IMG/VR virus record: IMGVR_UViG_3300010373_000012
Coordinates: 1-47,185 of that record
Origin: a virus
Length of the DNA stretch: 47,185 nucleotides
Reading direction: 5' to 3' (one strand)
A model generated the notes under the pieces. The model was given only the letters and a program-made list of their open reading frames with translations. It did no database searches and had not been told where the DNA came from. A program made the translations under genes and the position numbers. Shown one piece after another: positions 7,163-13,638 of this stretch; the first letter of the stretch is position 1; every line of letters starts with the position of its first letter.

Positions 7163-7228
7163 TAGGCGAGCCTATCCGGTCTAAGAGTAGGATTGCCTAT
7201 TGACGACAAGCGTAGGAATCCCTATGCT
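7163..7228 (+). promoter_or_regulatory. Right operator/promoter region (OR-PR/PRM-like)
   Basis: Three operator palindromes lie here: TAGGCGAGCCTA (7163-7174), TAGGATTGCCTA (7188-7199) and TAGGAATCCCTA (7213-7224). A rightward sigma70 promoter is clear: TTGACG (7200-7205), 17-bp spacer, TATGCT (7223-7228). One operator lies in the spacer and one immediately upstream of the -35. The third overlaps the expected -10 and start point of the leftward repressor promoter, which has no good -35. This is the three-site arrangement of lambda OR. Confidence 0.85.
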
Positions 7229-7234
7229 TGCGCC

Positions 7235-7423
7235 ATGAACGACTCCCAGATCATCGACTTGCTCGGCGGAACTGCCGCCGTGGCCGCTCTCTGCAAGGTC
7301 AAACAGCCCAGCGTCAGCGAATGGCGCCGAAATGGCATACCGGCTGCACGTCGCCAATTCCTTGAATTGTTGCGTCCCGACGTATTCGCCACAGCCAAAC
7401 GCGCCCAGCGAGAAGCCGCCTAA
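7235..7423 (+). CDS. Cro-like HTH regulator (62 aa)
   Basis: Begins MNDSQIIDLLGGTAAVAALC and contains KVKQPSVSEWRRNGIPAARR, a compact helix-turn-helix of the YdaS/Cro type that recognises the operators. The chosen ATG lies 7 bases after the -10 hexamer, so it coincides with the predicted transcription start and has no ribosome-binding sequence. A longer reading from 7193 would start upstream of the promoter elements and is rejected. It is the first gene of the rightward early operon. Confidence 0.8.
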   Translation: MNDSQIIDLLGGTAAVAALCKVKQPSVSEWRRNGIPAARRQFLELLRPDVFATAKRAQREAA

Positions 7424-7426
7424 CCC

Positions 7427-7648
7427 ATGTTCATGAAGAATATTGAGCTTCTCCCGATCCTCACCATCGGCCTGCGCATCAGCATAGACGGTGAAGGTGT
7501 CGAGTCGCGAGTCGTGGTGCTGGCAACCTGCGATCAAGGCGATTACGGCGTCTCGCCAAATGTGGTGTTCGATGCAGCGGTTATCGCGAAGGTTGTTGAA
7601 AAGCTCTGGACTGAGAGCGTCAAGTCCTCGAAGCAAGAGGCCGCCTAA
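7427..7648 (+). CDS. Small hypothetical early protein (73 aa)
   Basis: Begins MFMKNIELLPILTIGLRISI; contains VESRVVVLATCDQGDYGVSP. It follows the Cro-like gene by 3 nt. Its end repeats the junction of the previous gene: GCCGCCTAACCCATG occurs at 7415-7429 and again at 7640-7654. No family was recognised; in position it corresponds to early regulators between cro and O in lambdoid phages. Confidence 0.6.
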   Translation: MFMKNIELLPILTIGLRISIDGEGVESRVVVLATCDQGDYGVSPNVVFDAAVIAKVVEKLWTESVKSSKQEAA

Positions 7649-7651
7649 CCC

Positions 7652-7735
7652 ATGAATGCATCGCGTGTTCATGCCTTTTTTTTAGGCTCGAATCGACCTT
7701 CCACGCTATTCCATTCGGTGGAACGTCATGGCTGA
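7652..7735 (+). CDS. Possible 27-aa ORF after duplicated junction
   Basis: An ATG in the second copy of the GCCGCCTAACCCATG junction opens a 27-codon frame (MNASRVHAFFLGSNRP...) ending in a TGA that overlaps the start of the next gene. It contains a run of eight T. Coding is doubtful; it could be only a translational bridge, or chance. Confidence 0.25.
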   Translation: MNASRVHAFFLGSNRPSTLFHSVERHG

Positions 7736-8132
7736 TGGCCTTGATCTGCGCGTGAAACGTCCGCAACGCGCCATCCCGGAATCGGAATGGACGTGGGCAT
7801 CTGAAGCTGCCGCGATTGCTTCGATGATCTCGCTGAGCGGTCTGCAGGAAAAGACTGTCGCCATCGAAGCGGATATCGACAACAGCACGCTCGCGAAGGT
7901 GAAGCAGGGAACAGCGCGGCCTTCCGCCGATCACCTCGACAAGATGATGGACGCCACCGGCAGCGAAGCGTGGCTGTACTACTGGCTGCTGCGCCGCGGT
8001 TACGACCCGCGCAGCCTGCGCAAGCTCGAATCCGAAATCGAACGCACCTTGCGCGAAGTCCGCGAATCACTCGACGCGGAACGTCTCAAGGTGCGCGTCC
8101 TGACTGCTGCGCTACGTGGGGAATCTGCATGA
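7728..8132 (+). CDS. Putative phage regulator with degenerate HTH (134 aa)
   Basis: The central segment LQEKTVAIEADIDNSTLAKV followed by KQGTARPSADHLDKMMDATG has the spacing of a Cro/CI-type HTH. The C-terminal third is a charged helix (LESEIERTLREVRESLDAER) that could dimerise. GGTGGA precedes the ATG. The next gene overlaps by 4 nt. A CII-like or other lysis-lysogeny role is possible from position but not shown. Confidence 0.65.
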   Translation: MADGLDLRVKRPQRAIPESEWTWASEAAAIASMISLSGLQEKTVAIEADIDNSTLAKVKQGTARPSADHLDKMMDATGSEAWLYYWLLRRGYDPRSLRKLESEIERTLREVRESLDAERLKVRVLTAALRGESA

Positions 8133-8473
8133 GCACATTCGCTGTTTTTGGCATGACGAAGACCGTTGCGATCACTGAGGCACAAAAAAAAACGCCAGCA
8201 GGGGCGATGAGCGAAACGCAATGGTTGAAGAAAGTCGACGAGACTGTCGAGACCATCATGCGCGGGAAGCGCGTCAAACAACTGAGCGCGGCATTCGACG
8301 CGCCACAGTTCGCAGAAGAATTCATGCATATCGCGCTTCGCATGGAAGTTTGCCGCGACATGTCGGTGAAGGCAAGACAAGTGGTCACAGACGCCCACGG
8401 GAAACCCGTCTACACGAAGCGCGGAAAGTCTCCGAAGAAAGCGTGGTTGCCATATCAGGCCAAACGCGCATGA
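8129..8473 (+). CDS. Hypothetical early protein (114 aa)
   Basis: Begins MSTFAVFGMTKTVAITEAQK and has MRGKRVKQLSAAFDAPQFAE and a basic C-terminus (RGKSPKKAWLPYQAKRA). Similar openings occur in small proteins near phage replication genes, but I do not know their role. The start is fixed by the ATGA overlap with the preceding gene, and its stop overlaps the next start likewise. Confidence 0.7.
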   Translation: MSTFAVFGMTKTVAITEAQKKTPAGAMSETQWLKKVDETVETIMRGKRVKQLSAAFDAPQFAEEFMHIALRMEVCRDMSVKARQVVTDAHGKPVYTKRGKSPKKAWLPYQAKRA

Positions 8474-8688
8474 CCACCGCCCGCACCACACTGGACTTCC
8501 GCGACGTCTACGCAACGCCCCTGACGCCCGTGGACACCATGACGGTCGAAATGACTGCGGCCGACCTTGAGGAAGCGGCGTTCACGCTTGCCGAGCTCAG
8601 GATCAAGACGGGCGAAGCGGCATCCGTGCAGAAGCAACTCGACGACAACGAGCACCAGATTCTTCGCTGGGTGGAGGCCATGTCATGA
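8470..8688 (+). CDS. Small hypothetical early protein (72 aa)
   Basis: Begins MTTARTTLDFRDVYATPLTP; the second half is helical (QKQLDDNEHQILRWVEAMS). ATGA overlaps on both sides define its limits. No family was recognised. Confidence 0.65.
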   Translation: MTTARTTLDFRDVYATPLTPVDTMTVEMTAADLEEAAFTLAELRIKTGEAASVQKQLDDNEHQILRWVEAMS

Positions 8689-8861
8689 AACTCGCCACAC
8701 GCCGCCTGATCGCTGCCGGCGTCACGCTGGCCTGTTGCGCAACCTTCCTGTGGCTCTCTGGCCTGCCGTGGGTACGCAGCCCCGCCATGGCGTTCTACTG
8801 GTTTTGCGCCTGCATCTGCGCCGTAATCGTGGCGTTTGTCGGCGTGGGGAGCAGGCGATGA
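8685..8861 (+). CDS. 58-aa membrane protein with two TM segments
   Basis: A short gene read directly between two ATGA overlaps. The protein begins MKLATRRLIAAGVTLACCAT and has hydrophobic segments at about residues 8-27 and 34-54, with only a few polar residues between. The ends are basic (TRR near the start, SRR at the end), predicting both termini inside. It may be a membrane-acting early protein. Function is unknown. Confidence 0.65.
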   Translation: MKLATRRLIAAGVTLACCATFLWLSGLPWVRSPAMAFYWFCACICAVIVAFVGVGSRR

Positions 8862-8995
8862 ACGATGTCATTGCCTGGTGCGTGTACGACCGCGAAACCC
8901 GCGAGCTAGTGATCGTCTGCCAGAGCCGGGCCGAGGCGCGGAAGATCGCGGCGGAGTGCGACGGTGGCGTCGCGGTGATCCGGAGGGTGCGGTGA
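8858..8995 (+). CDS. 45-aa hypothetical protein
   Basis: A tiny gene, MNDVIAWCVYDRETRELVIV followed by CQSRAEARKIAAECDGGVAV. The pattern (strand, turn with DRET, strand, helix) suggests a small beta-beta-alpha fold. It overlaps the previous stop as ATGA and its own TGA overlaps the next GTG, so it is part of the coupled series. Confidence 0.55.
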   Translation: MNDVIAWCVYDRETRELVIVCQSRAEARKIAAECDGGVAVIRRVR

Positions 8996-9222
8996 ACGTC
9001 CCCAATCTCTTCGACAAGCCCACGCAGGACGCCATGCATGCGCTATACGGCACGCCGGGACGTCGAACGGACGCCTGGTACGCCCGACAGCTGAAACACG
9101 CGCAGGAATGCCTTGCGGTGGCCGACAAGGTGCACACGCCGGAAGAGCTGGCGGTGGCACGGGCGGAGCTGGCGATTGACCCTACTTGTCCGCAGAGACA
9201 GATATTCGAGGCCAAAAAGTAA
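8992..9222 (+). CDS. Small hypothetical protein with GTG start (76 aa)
   Basis: GTG at 8992 overlaps the previous TGA (GTGA); an earlier ATG would lie inside upstream genes. The protein begins with residues VNVPNLFDKPTQDAM (V read as Met) and is mostly helical (QLKHAQECLAVADKVHTPEE). Its TAA overlaps the ATG of the replication gene. Confidence 0.6.
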   Translation: MNVPNLFDKPTQDAMHALYGTPGRRTDAWYARQLKHAQECLAVADKVHTPEELAVARAELAIDPTCPQRQIFEAKK

Positions 9223-10064
9223 TGGCTGGTGATTGGATCAAGATGCGCGTCGGACTGACAACAAGCCCCAAAGTCATGCGTCTTGCGGAGTGTCTTGTGG
9301 ACAATCCGGCATTTATTGAGTGGTCTGCGCTTTCATATGGGATTGGCGGATATCCCGCGCTCAGTGATGAAGATGCCCGTTCTGAACGTCACGCCGCGTT
9401 ACGCATAACGCGTTACGTAACGGTAACAGCGTTACTACGTTTCTGGGGTTACGCGAACGAGCACGCGAAAGACGATTTTGTATCCGGAATTCTCGCGCAA
9501 GACATAGACGAAATTGTTGGAATCCCCGGGTTCGCCATCGCACTTTCTCGTGTCGGCTGGGCGAAATTCGACCCGAACGGCGGAATGTATTTGCCTAACT
9601 TCAAAGAGCACAACACTAGCGCTGATGCCCGTTCCGGAGGGGCTGAGCGTCAAAAACGCTACCGTGAAAAGCTGAAAAACAGCGCCCAAACTCAAGGCGT
9701 AAAAGGTGACGAAAATGTAGACGTAACGCGTGACGTAACGGTGACGCACAGAGAAGAGAAGAGAAGAGAAGAGAAGAAAGAGCAAAAGACTGCGCCAGAA
9801 GGCGATCTTCTCGACGGCATTCCCAAGCAAGTCGCCGCTGACTTCAAGCAACTACGGCAGCGCCTTCGTGCGCCGATCACCAAAACAGCGATGCGAGGGT
9901 TAAAGCGCGAGGCAGAAAAGGCCGGCATCACGCTGACCGCAGCGCTGGAAATGTGCTGCGAACGTGGATGGCGTGGGTTCAAATCTGAATGGATTTCCAG
10001 AGACGTCGCTCAACCACAACCGGCCGGCGGAACATCCGTCGCCGCCTCCAGACCGATGCCATGA
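9222..10064 (+). CDS. Replication initiator, lambda O-like
   Basis: A 280-aa protein. The N-terminal half begins MAGDWIKMRVGLTTSPKVMR and resembles winged-helix primosomal/initiator proteins. A linker with HNTSADARSGGAERQKRYRE and a Lys/Glu-rich stretch follows. The C-terminal part (IPKQVAADFKQLRQRLRAPI) resembles domains that contact helicase. Its gene directly precedes and overlaps a DnaB-like helicase gene, and contains clustered repeats that may be the origin, as in lambda O. The start at 9222 (TAATG) is preferred over an earlier in-frame start because of the overlap. Confidence 0.75.
   Translation: MAGDWIKMRVGLTTSPKVMRLAECLVDNPAFIEWSALSYGIGGYPALSDEDARSERHAALRITRYVTVTALLRFWGYANEHAKDDFVSGILAQDIDEIVGIPGFAIALSRVGWAKFDPNGGMYLPNFKEHNTSADARSGGAERQKRYREKLKNSAQTQGVKGDENVDVTRDVTVTHREEKRREEKKEQKTAPEGDLLDGIPKQVAADFKQLRQRLRAPITKTAMRGLKREAEKAGITLTAALEMCCERGWRGFKSEWISRDVAQPQPAGGTSVAASRPMP
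9396..9785. other. Candidate replication origin inside the O-like gene
   Basis: Between 9396 and 9455 the motif GTTACG/CGTAAC recurs in both orientations (GCGTTACGC, ATAACGCGTTACGTAACG, GGTAAC, GCGTTAC, GGTTACGCG). It returns at 9721-9745 (ACGTAACGCG, GACGTAACGGTGACG), followed by a purine run of repeated GAGAA units (9749-9776). Repeats within the initiator gene plus a simple-sequence tract fit the lambda ori plan of iterons and an unwinding element. Origin activity is inferred. Confidence 0.5.
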
Positions 10065-11359
10065 ACCTTCTCGAATCCAGCACCCTGCTCGAAATTGAGC
10101 GATCCCTGCTCGCCACGCTGATGCTCCGGCCAAGCGATTGCCACCGCGTGCAGATCAGCGCCGAATACTTCGCTGGCGAAACGCACGCCGACGTTTACGC
10201 AGCCATCCAATCGCAGCTGGCGGACGCCAAGCCCTTCGATCCCGTCACGCTGGCCGATCTGTTCCAGCAGGCCGGACGCAAGGCTCTAGCGAACCTGGTG
10301 ATGGAGATCGGCTCCGATGCGCTGATCACCGCCGTCCCGGAAGCGTTCGCGCATCGCGTCACGACGGCATGGAGGCATCGGCGGTCCCGCGAAATCGGCA
10401 TGGCCCTGGTCGAATCCACAAGCGAGAAGGCAGTCGATCAGGCCATCAATGCGCTGATGAGCCTGCATGCTACGGAGCAAAACCACGAGTGGGACGCAAG
10501 GCAGGCGGCGAAAGCGGCGTTTGCCGAGCTGACGGCGATCTACAACAGCGGCGGGAAATTGCCGGGGGTGACAAGCGGCCTGGTCGATCTCGACGACAAG
10601 CTTGGTGGCTTTCATCGCGGCGACATGATCGTGATCGGCGGTCGCGCCGCGATGGGGAAAACCAGTTTCCTGCTGAGCATCGCGCGCGCGGCAGCCAAGG
10701 CGGGTCATCCGGTGGGCATCATTTCCGGCGAGCAGCCGGTGGAGCAGATGACGCTGCGCATGATGTCGGCGGCGGCGAACATCGACTCCAAGAAATTTCG
10801 CACCGCGCAGTTCGAGGATTTCGAATGGGGCAAGCTGGCTGGTGTCGTGGGATCTACGTCCGAACTCCCAATGTGGTTTCTGGATCGCTCCGCGCCAACG
10901 ATGGCGGACGTGGCGCGCGTGGCAAGACGCTGGAAACACAAACACGGCATCCAGGCGCTGTACGTCGATTATCTCCAGCGCGTGGGCGGGGAAGGGGAAC
11001 GCAAGTACGAGCAGGTCAGTTTCGTCGCGCGCGCCATGAAGAACCTGGCTCGTGATCTGGATATCCCGGTGATCGTGCTGGCCCAGGTCGCCCGCGCTGT
11101 AGAAAACCGCGCCGGGTCCGTGCCACGCATGAGCGATCTGTCCGATTCCAGCGAGATCGAAAAAGAGGCGGATCAGGTTTTGATGCTGTACCGCGAAGGG
11201 TATTACGACGCGCAGGCGGATCAATCCACGGCCCGCGTGATCGTCGAAAAAAACCGGCACGGCGCCACGGGTTACATCGACCTTTACTGGCAGGGAAACA
11301 CGATGACGTTCGGCAATTTGTCGCGCGGCTACGACGACACCTTTGGGACCAGCGCATGA
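10061..11359 (+). CDS. Replicative DNA helicase, DnaB-like
   Basis: A 432-aa protein. Residues about 1-110 match a DnaB N-terminal domain (EIERSLLATLMLRPSDCHRV, ending near HRVTTAWRHRRSREIG). The RecA-like C-terminal domain has Walker A GGRAAMGKTS (about 193-202), a GEQPVEQMTLRMMS segment, Walker B ALYVDYLQRV (about 300), VARAMKNLARDLDIPVIVLA with a sensor Gln, and DLSDSSEIEKEADQVLMLYR. It unwinds DNA at the phage fork as a hexamer. The start overlaps the initiator stop (ATGA). Confidence 0.92.
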   Translation: MNLLESSTLLEIERSLLATLMLRPSDCHRVQISAEYFAGETHADVYAAIQSQLADAKPFDPVTLADLFQQAGRKALANLVMEIGSDALITAVPEAFAHRVTTAWRHRRSREIGMALVESTSEKAVDQAINALMSLHATEQNHEWDARQAAKAAFAELTAIYNSGGKLPGVTSGLVDLDDKLGGFHRGDMIVIGGRAAMGKTSFLLSIARAAAKAGHPVGIISGEQPVEQMTLRMMSAAANIDSKKFRTAQFEDFEWGKLAGVVGSTSELPMWFLDRSAPTMADVARVARRWKHKHGIQALYVDYLQRVGGEGERKYEQVSFVARAMKNLARDLDIPVIVLAQVARAVENRAGSVPRMSDLSDSSEIEKEADQVLMLYREGYYDAQADQSTARVIVEKNRHGATGYIDLYWQGNTMTFGNLSRGYDDTFGTSA

Positions 11360-11580
11360 CCGGCCCGAAAATCCACGACCGCCGCACCCTTCTGCGCGCC
11401 GATATCACGAAGCTGCTGCAGGGACGCGCACTGACCGCAATCGACATCGGCGCGATGCTCGAAAAAGATCAGGCTGGCGTGGATAGCGCGCTGCGCGGGA
11501 TGGAGCGGCGGGGCGAAGTGGTGCGGTTGCCGTGCCTGCCCGGGACGTGGGCGAAGTGGGCGCTGCGGGGTGGGGTATGA
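11356..11580 (+). CDS. Small winged-helix-like protein (74 aa)
   Basis: Begins MTGPKIHDRRTLLRADITKL and includes LTAIDIGAMLEKDQAGVDSA, then RGMERRGEVVRLPCLPGTWA. Helix, helix, recognition helix and beta wing are laid out as in small winged-helix DNA-binding proteins. It overlaps the helicase gene by 4 nt. The target is unknown. Confidence 0.65.
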   Translation: MTGPKIHDRRTLLRADITKLLQGRALTAIDIGAMLEKDQAGVDSALRGMERRGEVVRLPCLPGTWAKWALRGGV

Positions 11581-11612
11581 CCAACATTCGCAAAACAAAG
11601 GCCGTGCGATGA
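11577..11612 (+). CDS. 11-codon coupling micro-ORF
   Basis: ATG at 11577 overlaps the previous gene's TGA (ATGA). The frame reads MTNIRKTKAVR and ends in a TGA that again forms ATGA with the nuclease start at 11609. It bridges an otherwise 28-nt gap, keeping translation continuous. The peptide itself need not matter. Confidence 0.4.
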   Translation: MTNIRKTKAVR

Positions 11613-11929
11613 GCATGATTCACCATCGCCGCCGCGTAGACCAAAACCAGGCCGGTATTGTCGCTGCGCTGCAAAAGATCGGCGCGTGCGTACTGGATCT
11701 GAGTGGCGCTGGCAAAGGGGTATGCGATCTGATTGTGTGCTATCGCAAACAGGTGCACATGGTCGAGATCAAGAATCCCGGCAAGCCCAAAGCCGACCAG
11801 GCGCTGACGCCAGCGCAGATCAAGTTGCACAAGGCTATCGGTGACGCGGGGTGCGAAGTGCATATCGTGCGGACAGCCGATGAGGCGATCGCGCTGGTGA
11901 CCCAAGCGATCGCGCCGGAGCTTGGCTAA
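11609..11929 (+). CDS. VRR-NUC domain nuclease (106 aa)
   Basis: The core GAGKGVCDLIVCYRKQVHMV followed by EIKNP and LTPAQIKLHKAIGDAGCEVH matches the virus-type replication-repair nuclease fold: G-xPD-like motif (here CDL), E-x-K and Q. The usual Gly-x-Pro-Asp has Cys in place of Pro. Such stand-alone domains occur in phage replication regions and may cleave DNA junctions or flaps. Start chosen for the ATGA overlap; an alternative in-frame ATG lies 6 nt downstream. Confidence 0.85.
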   Translation: MSMIHHRRRVDQNQAGIVAALQKIGACVLDLSGAGKGVCDLIVCYRKQVHMVEIKNPGKPKADQALTPAQIKLHKAIGDAGCEVHIVRTADEAIALVTQAIAPELG

Positions 11930-12186
11930 TGCAAACCACGCAACTGCCACCGCACGGCGCCATCCGCCAAACCATCACCGGCATGGAAGGCTACTGCTAC
12001 CTGTGCCAGCAGCGCGGCGAGCCGCTGGCCGAGTGCTGGTGGCCGCTGACGGATACGTTCTTCCCAGTCAAGCATCGCGGCATGACGCGGGTGCTGCACT
12101 TCGAGAAGTTTTGCCGAGCGTGCCAGCGGGAACGCTCGTCGGTGTATGAGGCGCGCTGTAGGGCGCGTAGGCAGGTTGCGGCATGA
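11929..12186 (+). CDS. Zinc-finger protein (85 aa)
   Basis: Contains YCYLCQQRG and, about 45 residues later, FCRACQRER: two CxxC pairs that would coordinate one zinc. The C-terminus is Arg-rich. ATG overlaps the preceding TAA. It is one of three consecutive Cys-rich small genes. Nucleic-acid binding is plausible but not shown. Confidence 0.7.
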   Translation: MQTTQLPPHGAIRQTITGMEGYCYLCQQRGEPLAECWWPLTDTFFPVKHRGMTRVLHFEKFCRACQRERSSVYEARCRARRQVAA

Positions 12187-12362
12187 CGCCCGTCCAGTGC
12201 CGCACCTGCCGCCACTTTGAGCCTTGGGCACCCAATCCAGACCAGGCCGTCGGCTGGTGCACGCATCCGGCCTTGCATGGCTATCACTTCGCGGGCGAGG
12301 TGCATCGGTGCGCGGATCACAGTGCGAAGCAATCACCCCGTGGCAAGGAAATGAAACAATGA
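12183..12362 (+). CDS. 59-aa zinc-finger protein
   Basis: A short gene bounded by ATGA overlaps on both sides. The protein has CRTCRHF near the N-terminus, then GWCTHP and HRCADH; the order CxxC...C...C with nearby His suggests a zinc-binding fold common in tiny phage proteins. The TGA is at 12360-12362. Confidence 0.65.
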   Translation: MTPVQCRTCRHFEPWAPNPDQAVGWCTHPALHGYHFAGEVHRCADHSAKQSPRGKEMKQ

Positions 12363-12625
12363 GCATGTCTGGATCGCGACTCACGAAGTTCACGAAAGGA
12401 TGGGCCGTCATAATCGGCAACTTCGGGAGAGGTCATTATTTTCGCCGGGTCGGCGCTACGGACGAAGTTATTTCAAGCTGCGGCATGCATTCATCGGTTC
12501 GCCGACTGTTCGGCATCGGAACCTATGCTCCATGTCGAAAATGCCGTCGCAAACATGGCCCACCGACCGATGTGCGGACCTTCGTGGATGCGTGCCGAAG
12601 GGACATTCATGATCCGGCCGCATAA
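12359..12625 (+). CDS. Small hypothetical protein, CxxC-containing (88 aa)
   Basis: Begins MSMSGSRLTKFTKGWAVIIG; an APCRKCRRKHG motif sits near residue 60. Basic overall. The ATG overlaps the previous stop. The next gene starts within its last codons in another frame. Function unknown. Confidence 0.6.
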   Translation: MSMSGSRLTKFTKGWAVIIGNFGRGHYFRRVGATDEVISSCGMHSSVRRLFGIGTYAPCRKCRRKHGPPTDVRTFVDACRRDIHDPAA

Positions 12626-12812
12626 AGCTCCGCGTCCCGACAGCTGCTGCGTGAGCGCCGACGTACTAACCGGCCCCGAGCGCGCCTGCCAGCTGCCGAA
12701 GCTGCCCGACGTCCCCAAGCACCGGCAGGGCATCGAATGGCACTGCGGGCTGCGCTGGGGCGACATCGAATCCATCCGAAATGTGCTTAATTCGATCAGG
12801 AGTGACAAATGA
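12609..12812 (+). CDS. Small Cys-containing protein (67 aa)
   Basis: The start at 12609 (MIRPHKAPRPDSCC...) is supported by GAAGGGA upstream, although it lies 17 nt inside the preceding gene. Contains CC, CQL and WHCG cysteines. Its stop overlaps the Q-like gene start (ATGA). Function unknown. Confidence 0.6.
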   Translation: MIRPHKAPRPDSCCVSADVLTGPERACQLPKLPDVPKHRQGIEWHCGLRWGDIESIRNVLNSIRSDK

Positions 12813-13462
12813 CCCATCCCGCCTATTTGCTCGCTCGGCTCAATCCTTCGAATGCGCGTTTTGACATCGGGTCTGGCGGTATCCAGGAACTCACGCAGCA
12901 GGATGTTGCAGCATCCATCGCCTTCGTGCCGCAAGGCATAGGACGCGAGCTGCTATGCCGCATCTGGTGGCCAGAAGGCGCCAAACTCAACGCGGCCGAT
13001 CTGGACAAGCGGCTTATCGACTTGCAGTTTGGCGAATGGCGCGAACGCATGGATGCACTGGTGACGGCGCAGATTCACATGCAGATCGCGACCACGGGAT
13101 GGGATCGCAGACAGGCGCAACGCGAGCTTTCCGGCGCCCAATACCGCATGTGGCCGCGCATTGATGAAACGTATGCGCTGATCCGCAAGGCGGTCGTGAA
13201 CGAGCTGATAGACCCGCGCACCTGCCCCGATTGCAAGGGGCGCGGCGCCGGCATGGCTGGCGAGCTGGTGAAAGGCTGCATGCGCTGCGCAGGCACCGGC
13301 AAGACGATACGCGGTCCAGTATGGCGGGCGGCGCAATTGCGCATGAAGCACCAGAGCTATCGCCAGCTGTGGGAACAGCCCTACGAATGGATGTTCACCA
13401 GGTGCAACGACGAAGTACATCAGGCAACCCGCGAGCTTTCGTCTGCCGCGTCAGTTCAGTAG
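12809..13462 (+). CDS. Late-gene antiterminator, Q-like
   Basis: A 217-aa protein with a DnaJ-like zinc motif at about residues 138-170 (CPDCKGRG, then CMRCAGTGK) and the ending YRQLWEQPYEWMFTRCNDEV. This arrangement resembles phage 82/lambda-type Q antiterminators, which load on RNA polymerase at the late promoter and let it pass terminators. Context is decisive: it is the last early gene, followed immediately by a promoter, a strong terminator and the late genes. No enzymatic activity is expected. Confidence 0.75.
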   Translation: MTHPAYLLARLNPSNARFDIGSGGIQELTQQDVAASIAFVPQGIGRELLCRIWWPEGAKLNAADLDKRLIDLQFGEWRERMDALVTAQIHMQIATTGWDRRQAQRELSGAQYRMWPRIDETYALIRKAVVNELIDPRTCPDCKGRGAGMAGELVKGCMRCAGTGKTIRGPVWRAAQLRMKHQSYRQLWEQPYEWMFTRCNDEVHQATRELSSAASVQ

Positions 13463-13491
13463 TTGTTCGCCTACCGAATAATTTCTACAAT
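13463..13491 (+). promoter_or_regulatory. Late promoter (pR'-like)
   Basis: TTGTTC (13463-13468) begins right after the Q-like stop codon; a 17-bp spacer leads to TACAAT (13486-13491), a strong -10. The expected start point is near 13498, about 30 nt before a terminator. The early pause-and-terminate layout matches the Q-dependent late promoter of lambda. Confidence 0.7.
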
Positions 13492-13528
13492 GAACTTGAC
13501 GCTCGCCACCACTTGAGCAAATACCCCG

Positions 13529-13561
13529 AACCCCTGCCCGAAACGGCGGGGGTTTTGTTTT
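13529..13561 (+). terminator. Terminator downstream of late promoter (tR'-like)
   Basis: Hairpin AACCCCTGCC-cgaaac-GGCGGGGGTT (one T-G pair) followed by TTGTTTT. It would end a transcript of about 60 nt from the late promoter unless antitermination occurs. It also ends the rightward early operon. It lies directly upstream of the tRNA gene. Confidence 0.9.
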
Positions 13562-13563
13562 CC

Positions 13564-13638
13564 GCGAGCCTGGTCCAATGGCAGGGCACGATCCTTCCAA
13601 GATCGAAGATGCCGGTTCGAGTCCGGCGGTTCGCTCCA
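13564..13638 (+). tRNA. tRNA-Gly (UCC anticodon), CCA encoded
   Basis: A full cloverleaf can be drawn: acceptor GCGAGCC/GGTTCGC (one G-T pair), D stem GTCC/GGGC, anticodon stem CGATC/GATCG with loop CTTCCAA (anticodon TCC, 13596-13598), T arm GCCGG-TTCGAGT-CCGGC, discriminator T, then CCA. It has no recognisable promoter of its own and lies just past the late terminator, so it is probably cut from late mRNA. It would help read GGA/GGG glycine codons. Confidence 0.95.

Noticed and set aside
7415-7654. GCCGCCTAACCCATG copies as further attC boxes
   Set aside because: Both copies hold GCCTAAC but are not followed by an inverted partner or L-type stem; they look like a duplicated gene end.
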